Source of the DNA: Bacteroidaceae bacterium
Lineage (GTDB): Bacteria; Bacteroidota; Bacteroidia; Bacteroidales; Bacteroidaceae
Direction of reading: 5' to 3'
Assembly (NCBI GenBank): GCA_017535725.1
Contig: JAFXTO010000025.1
Location: forward strand, 83,782 to 147,781
Length of the DNA stretch: 64,000 nucleotides
Positions 57,060 through 64,000 of this stretch are shown one piece after another. The position numbers and the translations under genes were made by a program. The notes under the pieces were generated by a model. That model worked only from the letters and a program-made list of their open reading frames with translations. It was not told where the DNA came from and ran no database searches. Within the stretch, counting starts at the first letter, position 1. Each line of letters begins with the position of its first letter.

Positions 57060-58586
57060 TTATGCCACCTTCTCCAAACGCTTCATCATGGCAAACATGA
57101 AGAGAGCCGAGAGGAGGCAGAGACCGGCGAAGACGAGCCACACGGTGGTCAGCGAGAGGCCACCCCAGAGGATGCCGCCCACGGAAACGAGGAGGTTGCC
57201 GATAGCCGTAGCCACGAACCAGCCGCCCATCATCATACCTTTATACTTCGGAGGAGCTACCTTGGAGACGAACGAGATGCCCATGGGAGAGAGCAGCAAC
57301 TCGCCAAAGGTGAGGACGAGGTAGACGCTGATGAGCCAGTAGGGCGAAGCGGGATAGGTTGCCGTGCCTGCTTCGATGGCAGCCTTCTGCTCGTTGGGAG
57401 TCAACAATCCTTGCGAAGCAAAAATCATCAGACAGAAGGCCACGGCGGCAACAATCATACCGTAGGCTATCTTGCGCGGTGCCTTCGGCTCCTTACCCTT
57501 GGCGGCAAGGGAACCGAAAATGGCCATCGACACAGGCGTCAGAGCCACCACGTAGAAGGGGTTGAACTGCTGGAAAATGGGAGCACTGATGTCCACAGAA
57601 CCAGTAGCCTGGGTGTACTGATAACCCAAGAAACAGCAAGCGGCGGCAATCACGACGGCGGCAATGCCCTTGCCCTTGGTGGTTTTCGACTGGAAAACAG
57701 AGAAGAGGCCGTAGACGATGAAGATGATAGCCACGAGGTTCCATACATTGAACGGCATCGTGTGGACGCCATCTGCTGTCTTCTGGGTGAACTGATTAGC
57801 GAAGTAGGTCAGCGAGAGGCCGTTCTGGTGGAAGGCCATCCAGAAGAAGATTACAACGGCGAAGACGAGGATGAGTGCAGTAATGCGCTGGCGGGTCTCC
57901 TCGGGAGTAAGTTCTTCGACAGCAGAAGCACCGGCGGCGGCATCCTTCTTCTTGTCGCCTTCCACGTGGCGGAACGTGCTGCGGAAGGCATAGTAGATAG
58001 CGATGGAGAGAATCAGCGACACACAGGCCACGGCGAAGGCAAAGTGGTAGGAGTCAGCGTGGCTGAAGCCCAGTTCCTCCTGTGCCCACTTCATGATTTC
58101 CACGGCTGCCGTAGGTGCAAACAGGGCGCCGATGTTGATGGCCATGTAGAAGATGGAGAAGCCCGAATCGCGGCGGGAGGCATACTGCGCCTCGTCGTAC
58201 AGGTTGCCAACCATCACCTGCAGGTTGCCCTTGAACAGACCCGTTCCGAACGAGATGAGCAACAGGGCGGCGAACATTCCAGCCAGCGCTACGCCGCCAC
58301 CGCCAAGAGGTACTGCCAGCAACAGGTAGCCAAAGAACATAATCAGGATTCCAATCGTTACCATCTTGCCAAAACCGTACTTGTCAGCCAGGATACCGCC
58401 CACGAGCGGCAGGAAATAGACAAGGCCGAGGAAGGAACCGTAGATGATACCCGAAAGGGATTCCGAGAGACCGAAATTCTCGCCGAGGAAGAGAGCGAAG
58501 ACGGCTATCATCGTGTAGTAGCCGAAGCGTTCGCCGGTGTTGGCCAGAGCAAGTGCATACAGGCCTTTTGGTTGATTTTCGAACAT
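57060..58586 (-). CDS. Peptide MFS transporter (POT/PTR family)
   Basis: A 508-residue transporter with about 14 membrane segments, the length of POT proteins. The signature ANTGERFGYYTMIAVFALFL at residues 15-34 holds the E-x-x-E/R-F-x-Y-Y motif of proton-coupled peptide carriers. Further matches: GGILADKYGFGKMVTIGILIM, FKGNLQVMVGNLYDE and the C-terminal ELLLSPMGISFVSKVAPPKYKGMMMGGWF. Imports di- or tripeptides with protons. Minus-strand -7 box (TATCTTTG) at about 58618-58625. Confidence 0.95.
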   Translation of the reverse strand: MFENQPKGLYALALANTGERFGYYTMIAVFALFLGENFGLSESLSGIIYGSFLGLVYFLPLVGGILADKYGFGKMVTIGILIMFFGYLLLAVPLGGGGVALAGMFAALLLISFGTGLFKGNLQVMVGNLYDEAQYASRRDSGFSIFYMAINIGALFAPTAAVEIMKWAQEELGFSHADSYHFAFAVACVSLILSIAIYYAFRSTFRHVEGDKKKDAAAGASAVEELTPEETRQRITALILVFAVVIFFWMAFHQNGLSLTYFANQFTQKTADGVHTMPFNVWNLVAIIFIVYGLFSVFQSKTTKGKGIAAVVIAAACCFLGYQYTQATGSVDISAPIFQQFNPFYVVALTPVSMAIFGSLAAKGKEPKAPRKIAYGMIVAAVAFCLMIFASQGLLTPNEQKAAIEAGTATYPASPYWLISVYLVLTFGELLLSPMGISFVSKVAPPKYKGMMMGGWFVATAIGNLLVSVGGILWGGLSLTTVWLVFAGLCLLSALFMFAMMKRLEKVA

Positions 58587-58789
58587 AGTTTATTGGGTTA
58601 AAGTTTGTTTTCAGGGGGCAAAGATAGTGAATAAATCAAGAAAGTGTACACATTTTGTCTGATTTTCTTGCTTGCACTTCCGAAAAACAGCATTTCGAAG
58701 TACCTTTGCACCCGAATTTAGCAATGTTTTCCCATTTTCATCTCCATTAATCCATTAATTCGTCTATCCATCAATCCGATAATTCGTCT

Positions 58790-60493
58790 ATGAAGCCATC
58801 AATTATAAGCAGTCTCAAAGGCTACAACAAGGAAACATTCACGAAGGACCTCCTCTCTGGTATCATCGTGGGCATCGTCGCCCTGCCGCTGGCCATCGCC
58901 TTCGGTATCGCCTCGGGCGTCACTCCAGAGCAGGGTATCATCACCGCTATCGTGGCAGGCCTCATCATCTCACTCCTCGGCGGTTCCAAGGTGCAGATAG
59001 GCGGTCCCACGGGTGCCTTTATCGTCATCATCGCTGGCATTATCGGGCAGTACGGTACCGCCGGCCTGGCCGTGGCCACCGTCCTTGCAGGCGCACTCCT
59101 TATATTATTAGGTGCATTCCGCCTCGGCACTATCATCAAGTACATCCCCTACCCCATTGTCGTGGGGTTCACCAGCGGTATCGCGCTGACCATCTTCACC
59201 ACACAGGTGAAGGACTTGCTGGGTCTCACCGTCGAGGGCTCCATTCCCGCTGACTTCGTCTCCAAGTGGGTGTGCTATGCTGAGAACATCTCGAGCATTG
59301 ACCCGTGGAGCACTGCTGTGGGATTGGGCAGCGTGGCCCTCATCGCCTGCTGGCCGATGCTCAACCGCATCAAGTACGTGGGCGGCAAGGCGTCGGCGCT
59401 GAACAAGATTCCAGGCTCACTCGTGGCCATTATTGTGATGACCGTGGGCATACTTATCCTGAAGAGCTACGGTCTGGCAGAACACGTGGATACCATCGGC
59501 GACCGCTTCCGCATCAATGCCTCACTGCCCTCGCCCGAAGTGCCTGCCCTGTCGTGGGAGGTCATTCGCCAACTGTTTGCTCCCGCCCTCACGATTGCCG
59601 TCCTGGGTGCCATCGAGTCCCTACTTTCCGCCACCGTTGCCGACGGTGTCATCGGCGACCGCCACGACAGCAACCAAGAACTCATCGCGCAGGGCGTGGC
59701 CAACCTCCTCTGCCCCCTCTTCGGAGGCATCCCCGCCACGGGAGCCATCGCACGCACCATGACGAATATCAACAACGGAGGCCATACACCCATCGCAGGC
59801 ATCATCCACGCCGTCGTCCTCCTGCTCATCTTCCTGCTGCTGATGCCCTACGCGCAGTACATCCCCATGGCTTGCCTGGCCGGAGTCCTCGTGATTGTGG
59901 CTTACAACATGAGCGGTTGGCGCACCTTCCGCCAGCTGCTGAAGAATCCCAAGTCGGACATCTCCGTACTGCTCATCACCTTCCTCCTTACTGTCATCTT
60001 CGACCTCACCGTAGCCATCGAAGTCGGACTGATGCTCGCCTGCCTGCTCTGCATGCGCCGCATGGCAGAGACCACGCAGGTCAGCGTCCTCACCGACGAG
60101 ATAGACCCCGCCACGGAAGTGGACTTCGAAGCCACCAACCTCGAGCACTTCAAGATTCCCGATGGTTGCGAGGTCTATGAAATCAACGGTCCCTTCTTCT
60201 TCGGCATCGCCAACCGCTTTGAGGAAATCATGGGACGCATGGGACGCCGACCCAAGGTGCGTATCATCCGCATGCGTAAGGTGCCCTTCGTGGACTCAAC
60301 GGGTATGCACAACCTCGAAAACCTTATCCAGATGTCCCGTCAGGACGGCATCCACGTCATCCTCTCCGGTGTCACGCCCAAGGTACATGAAGTCCTCATG
60401 CGCAACGGCTTCGGCCAGCTTCTGGGTGAAGACAACATCCAGCCCCACATTAACCTCGCACTCCAGCGCGCCAAGGAGGTACTTGGTAAGTAA
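58790..60493 (+). CDS. SulP-family anion transporter with STAS domain
   Basis: A 567-residue SulP protein. N-terminal membrane domain: DLLSGIIVGIVALPLAIAFGIASGVTPEQGIITAIVAGLI, the conserved QIGGPTGAFIVII, then GFTSGIALTIFTTQVKDLLG; the later block GGIPATGAIARTMTNINNGGHTPIAG is the SulP signature. The C-terminus (about 440-560) is a STAS domain: VYEINGPFFFGIANRFEEIM and VPFVDSTGMHNLENL. Transports sulfate or bicarbonate-type anions. The -7 box TACCTTTG at 58701-58708 and a low-G leader of repeated TCCATTAATCC-like units precede it. Confidence 0.95.
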   Translation: MKPSIISSLKGYNKETFTKDLLSGIIVGIVALPLAIAFGIASGVTPEQGIITAIVAGLIISLLGGSKVQIGGPTGAFIVIIAGIIGQYGTAGLAVATVLAGALLILLGAFRLGTIIKYIPYPIVVGFTSGIALTIFTTQVKDLLGLTVEGSIPADFVSKWVCYAENISSIDPWSTAVGLGSVALIACWPMLNRIKYVGGKASALNKIPGSLVAIIVMTVGILILKSYGLAEHVDTIGDRFRINASLPSPEVPALSWEVIRQLFAPALTIAVLGAIESLLSATVADGVIGDRHDSNQELIAQGVANLLCPLFGGIPATGAIARTMTNINNGGHTPIAGIIHAVVLLLIFLLLMPYAQYIPMACLAGVLVIVAYNMSGWRTFRQLLKNPKSDISVLLITFLLTVIFDLTVAIEVGLMLACLLCMRRMAETTQVSVLTDEIDPATEVDFEATNLEHFKIPDGCEVYEINGPFFFGIANRFEEIMGRMGRRPKVRIIRMRKVPFVDSTGMHNLENLIQMSRQDGIHVILSGVTPKVHEVLMRNGFGQLLGEDNIQPHINLALQRAKEVLGK

Positions 60494-60688
60494 GTATTAT
60501 AGAAGGAGAGGAAGAAGGCGAATGGGCTGGAATTTGTGGGTCGGGGAAGCGATGGCTGCTTGACATAAGATAATAATAAGAAAAAAAGTTTTTGCGAGGA
60601 ACAACTTTTTTCCTGTGGTTCGCGGTGTTCTCGCAGAAAAGGTTGTAACTTTGCAGCTGCAAAGAAATCACTTTACTCTGTTCAGCCT

Positions 60689-62137
60689 ATGGGCGGTTTT
60701 TTTGGAACCATCAGCACGCAGCGGTGCATCACCGATTTGTTCTACGGCACCGACTACAACAGTCATCTTGGCACCAAACGCGGTGGCCTCGCCACTTTCT
60801 CTACGGAGAAAGGCTTCTACCGCAGCATCCACAACCTCGAAAATCAGTACTTCCGCACACGCTTCGAAGCGGAACTCCAGAAGTTCCCCGGCGAAAGCGG
60901 CATTGGAGTCATCAGCGACACCGACCCGCAGCCCATCGTCATCAACTCACATTTGGGTAAGATGGCCGTGGTCACCGTGGCGAAAATCAACAACTTAGAG
61001 GAGCTCACCCGCGAACTGCTGGACGAGGGTGACCATTTCAGCGAGATGTCCAGCGGAAAGACGAACCCCACGGAGCTGGTGACATTGCTCATCGCCCGAG
61101 GACACACGTTCGTGGAAGGGATTGAGCTCGTTTTCGAGAAGATCAAGGGCTCCTGTTCCATGCTCATTCTCACCGAGAACGGCATCATCGCTGCCCGCGA
61201 CAAGCTCGGACGTACCCCTATCGTCATCGGGCGTAAGGAGGGTGCCTGGGCCGCCACCAGCGAGACAACCGCTTTCCCAAACCTCGGATTCGAGGTGGAA
61301 CACTACGTGGGGCCCGGCGAGATCGTGAGACTCACCGCCAACGGCATGGAACAGCTACGCAAGCCCAACGAGGAAATGCAGGTATGTTCCTTCCTTTGGG
61401 TCTACTACGGTTTCCCCACCAGCAGCTACGAAGGTCGCAACGTCGAAGCCATGCGCCACACCTGCGGAGTGCTCATGGGACAGCAGGACCAAACGGAGGT
61501 GGACAGCGTCAGTGGCATACCGGACAGCGGACTGGGAATGGCTACGGGCTACGCCGAGGGAATCGGAGCACCCTACCGCCGTGCCGTCTCGAAGTACACG
61601 CCCACGTGGCCTCGTTCCTTCATGCCTGGCAACCAGCTCACGCGTGACCTCGTGGCCAAGATGAAGCTGATTCCCAATAAGGCAGCACTGGAGGGCAAGC
61701 GTTGCCTCTTCTGCGACGACAGCATCGTGCGAGGCACACAGTTGCATGACAACGTGCGAGGACTCTTTGAATTGGGAGCCAAGGAAGTACACATGCGCAT
61801 CGCCTGCCCACCACTCATCTATGGATGCCCGTTCATCAACTTCTCTGCATCCAAGAGCGACATGGAACTGCTGACCCGACAAGTTATCCACGACCTCGAA
61901 GATGACCACGACAAGACACCCGGCGGCATCGGAGGAGAGGCCAGCACACCCCACGAAATCCTGCAAGAATATGCCAGGACGAACTCCGAGAAGTATCGCG
62001 CCATGGTGGAGGAGATGGGACGCAGGCTCGGATTGACTTCTCTGAAGTTCAACACCTTGGAAATCCTTATTCAGGCAATCGGACTTCCAAAGTGCAAAGT
62101 CTGCACCCACTGCTTCGACGGCAGCAGTCACTTCTGA
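60689..62137 (+). CDS. purF: Amidophosphoribosyltransferase-like protein lacking the glutaminase Cys
   Basis: A 482-residue PurF-type protein. Phosphoribosyltransferase domain: PRPP loop LFCDDSIVRGTQL near 341, and CPPLIYGCPFI and CKVCTHCFDG that could hold an iron-sulfur cluster as in B. subtilis PurF. The N-terminal half has the class II amidotransferase layout (HLGTKRGGLATFS, INSHLGKMAVVTVAKI, IKGSCSMLILTENGIIAARDKLGRTPIV), but it begins MGGFFG, so the catalytic Cys that follows Met in normal enzymes is Gly. It may use ammonia or another donor, or have another role. A -7 box TAACTTTG is at 60646-60653. The symbol is by family only. Confidence 0.85.
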   Translation: MGGFFGTISTQRCITDLFYGTDYNSHLGTKRGGLATFSTEKGFYRSIHNLENQYFRTRFEAELQKFPGESGIGVISDTDPQPIVINSHLGKMAVVTVAKINNLEELTRELLDEGDHFSEMSSGKTNPTELVTLLIARGHTFVEGIELVFEKIKGSCSMLILTENGIIAARDKLGRTPIVIGRKEGAWAATSETTAFPNLGFEVEHYVGPGEIVRLTANGMEQLRKPNEEMQVCSFLWVYYGFPTSSYEGRNVEAMRHTCGVLMGQQDQTEVDSVSGIPDSGLGMATGYAEGIGAPYRRAVSKYTPTWPRSFMPGNQLTRDLVAKMKLIPNKAALEGKRCLFCDDSIVRGTQLHDNVRGLFELGAKEVHMRIACPPLIYGCPFINFSASKSDMELLTRQVIHDLEDDHDKTPGGIGGEASTPHEILQEYARTNSEKYRAMVEEMGRRLGLTSLKFNTLEILIQAIGLPKCKVCTHCFDGSSHF

Positions 62138-62239
62138 TTCCTGATCCCATTCAGGTTCGGGAGCTATGTTAGCAACATAGAAGAATCTATACATTTGCTT
62201 TGGCGCGCTTGGCAAAGCATGTAACGGAATCAATCAAGT

Positions 62240-62600
62240 CACTTTGAATAATGGACATAGACGAGTGGACCGTTTGACACCTGTCAAACGATTCACTCGT
62301 CCGTACGTATTTACTACCTCGTCCGTACGTGTTTGTGTTTTCGTCCATACGTGTTTGCTGTTACATCCATACGAGTTTGCGATTACAGACTTATGTGTTC
62401 GGTGAAAGTTGGGATTTGCCCAGTCATCTCTCACGCGCGTATATACGCGCGCGGGCACGAAAGATAGAAAAATCCCGTCACTTCGTCACAAACGGTGATT
62501 TACATGCATCTAATTCTTGATTATTATACACTTATAAGTGTGACGAGAGGTGTGACGAAGGTGATAAATCCGTGATGAAGTGACGAAAACGCCCAAATTT
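62240..62600 (+). repeat. Dispersed non-coding element, copy B (hairpin plus five 22-bp units)
   Basis: Same order as copy A at 42120-42490: hairpin CGTTTGAC-ACCT-GTCAAACG (62271-62290) with a changed loop and unchanged stem; five 22-bp units from 62298, 62320, 62342, 62364 and 62386; a GC-rich CGCGCG block; then GTGACGA repeats. The fifth unit is degenerate in both copies in the same way (CTTAYGTGTTCG). Confidence 0.85.
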
Positions 62601-62620
62601 ATGATAAATTCATGGTTAAA

Positions 62621-62779
62621 TTCTTGAAGTGTCAAGCGTCTCTTCGAGCCGAGCGCATGATAAATTCGTGTAAAGATGAATCATTCCCACCAACAACTTA
62701 GCAGCTCTGCAGCAATTATTCTCTTCTCACATAAATTTCCCATGCACTCGGCTCGAAGAGACGCTTGACACTTCAAGAA
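62621..62779. repeat. Large inverted repeat with 39-bp arms
   Basis: Arms at 62621-62659 and 62741-62779 are exact inverses except for one base; the arm reads TTCTTGAAGTGTCAAGCGTC then TCTTCGAGCCGAG. The 81-base spacer has no gene. GCTTGACACTTCAAGAA from the arm recurs in the helicase gene at 52961-52977. The rest of the gap to 63244 has more GTGACGAA-type repeats and a CGCGCGCG run near 62960, but no gene that I can see. Confidence 0.85.
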
Positions 62780-63244
62780 TCAATTCACGAATTTCCCATG
62801 AATTATTGCTGCACAAAGTCGATAAGAGCCACCTAAATTGGGGCGATTCGTCACTTCGTCACACCTCGTCACGCTCTTCGTCACACATTATTTCATTGGA
62901 ATACAATAAATTATATTAGGATGTGACGAAATGACGTAATTTTCAGCCCTTTCGTGCACGCGCGCGCGAAAACATTTATGAGATGGATAAGAAGGATTCT
63001 TCTCTCCAAATTACCTTCTTATCGGAATGTATCGGAATGATCGGATAGTTTTTGCGTCAACTTTTTTTCATTTCTTCGATACTCGCATGGTATTATTAAA
63101 CCTCACGCAGAGTGAATGGCCACACACCTTATTTCATGAGTCATTTGTGGAGTCATTCGTAATAAATTTGTGTAAAAAATCACTTTTTAGTCCCTCTGGA
63201 TACATTATTTATTGCCTTTTTGCTTCTGTTTCATAGAAACTCCC

Positions 63245-63252
63245 TATATTTG
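63245..63252 (+). promoter_or_regulatory. -7 box upstream of the Rpn-family gene
   Basis: TATATTTG at 63245-63252; TTTG at 63219-63222 is 22 bases upstream, slightly longer than the usual spacing. The leader to ATG 63327 is about 75 bases. Confidence 0.55.
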
Positions 63253-63326
63253 CAGCGGATTTCTCCATCATGAGGAGTCCCTGCTGACAGCGGTCGGCAC
63301 ATCTTATCGAATTAAAACGAAGCGTT

Positions 63327-64000
63327 ATGTCAGAAGGAAGTGAAAGATACATAAACCCATATACCGATTTCGGCTTCAAAAAGCTGTTCGGCACGGAGAT
63401 GAACAAGGACTTGCTCATCAGTTTCCTCAATGCCCTATTCAACAACAGCGAAAACGAGATTCTGGACATTCAGTATCTCAATAGCGAGAACCTCGGTGAG
63501 GGTTATGCCGACCGGCGTTCCGTCTTCGATGTCTATTGCAGGACGCAAGACGGCAGCCGCTTCATCGTTGAGATGCAAAAGGCTGAACAGGAATATTTCA
63601 AGGACCGCAGCGTCTATTACGCCACGACGCCCATCCGCCAGCAAGCCGTACGGGGCAAATGGGACTATCACTTGGAGAACGTCTATACGATAGGCATCCT
63701 TAACTTCGTATTCCCAGATGGTGAATACCCCGCAGACAGCTACCGCCACGAAATCAAACTGAAGGACGTGGAGGATAATCACGTTTTTTACGACAAACTG
63801 ACATTCGTGTATCTTGAGATGCCGAAGTTCAACAAGACGGAGGACGAGCTGGAGACGATGTTTGACAAATGGATGTTTGTCCTTCAGAATCTCTATCGTC
63901 TTTTGGAACGTCCGAAGGCACTTCAGGACCGCATCTTCAAGAAGCTGTTCGAGCAGGCCGAGATAGCAAGATATTCAGAAGCAGAGCGCTGGGAATATGA
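63327..64000 (+). CDS. Rpn-family PD-(D/E)XK nuclease (putative transposase), 3' end off window
   Basis: The visible 224 codons start MSEGSERYINPYTDFGFKKLFG, the usual opening of the Rpn/PD-(D/E)XK transposase family, followed by DLLISFLNALF, and the nuclease core SVFDVYCRTQDGSRFIVEMQKAEQEYFKDRSVYY, whose D...E-x-Q forms the metal site. Next comes NVYTIGILNFVFP and KDVEDNHVFYDKLTFVYLEMPKF. Rpn proteins promote RecA-independent recombination; they are often multicopy. It lies directly after the repeat-rich region 62.2-63.2 kb. The C-terminal helical part is cut by the window edge. Confidence 0.9.
   Translation, partial: MSEGSERYINPYTDFGFKKLFGTEMNKDLLISFLNALFNNSENEILDIQYLNSENLGEGYADRRSVFDVYCRTQDGSRFIVEMQKAEQEYFKDRSVYYATTPIRQQAVRGKWDYHLENVYTIGILNFVFPDGEYPADSYRHEIKLKDVEDNHVFYDKLTFVYLEMPKFNKTEDELETMFDKWMFVLQNLYRLLERPKALQDRIFKKLFEQAEIARYSEAERWEY

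Overview
The window looks like Bacteroidales chromosome, most likely Prevotella-like, carrying the right-hand part of an integrated phage. Evidence for the host group: promoters of the TTTG-N20-TAnnTTTG type (for example 3105-3136 and 46435-46466), a fused MurF-alanine racemase, a GSCFA-domain protein, a GH97 enzyme with a type IX secretion-like tail, a TonB-dependent receptor and a DUF3127 single-strand binding protein.

Positions 1 to about 19740 are a prophage; its left end lies outside the window. Most genes are on the minus strand, tightly packed and often overlapping by 4 bases. Read from right to left they are: early genes and three tRNA or tRNA-like genes (13.7-17.4 kb); a recombination set of ERF annealing protein, YqaJ-like exonuclease, DUF3127 SSB, NinB-like and NinG-like proteins; a replication set with an SF2 helicase and a DUF6291-like protein; a DNA methyltransferase; many small proteins; and at the far left a PAPS-reductase-like/ParB-like pair like IbrA/IbrB. 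Two plus-strand islands interrupt this. One (3176-4834) is a four-gene operon with its own promoter and operator-like repeats. The other (18525-19653) holds a probable repressor and a lipoprotein. The right boundary is 19741-19785, a 3' tRNA fragment whose layout fits tRNA-Arg(CCG) cut in its anticodon loop, which is what an integrase leaves behind.

From 19.9 kb on the genes are host metabolism and envelope: nitroreductase, the threonine-degradation pair tdh/kbl, a GSCFA protein with murF-alr, dxs, trkA, a BtuB-like TonB receptor, a 2959-residue secreted protein, GH97, a membrane protein with its winged-helix partner, an orphan RND pump, an SF1 helicase, a helix-hairpin-helix outer-membrane-like protein, an acetyltransferase, a peptide transporter, a SulP transporter, a PurF-like protein lacking the glutaminase cysteine, and the start of an Rpn-family nuclease.

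The least explained part of the window is its repeats. (1) A palindromic GC-rich repeat family lies in frame inside the TonB receptor, the RND pump and the helicase, probably also in the murF-alr linker, and gives recurring peptides such as LPVREG and PSLTGRAGG. (2) A second repeat gives ARPWSLxTxRT in both the receptor and the helicase and is related to a 39-bp inverted repeat at 62.6 kb. (3) Three genes carry in-frame tandem-repeat linkers, including about 30 Gly-x-Asn triplets in the RND pump. (4) A roughly 370-bp non-coding element occurs twice (42.1 and 62.2 kb), each copy with one hairpin and exactly five 22-bp units. (5) A group II intron domain V remnant lies between the promoter and the start codon of the GSCFA gene.
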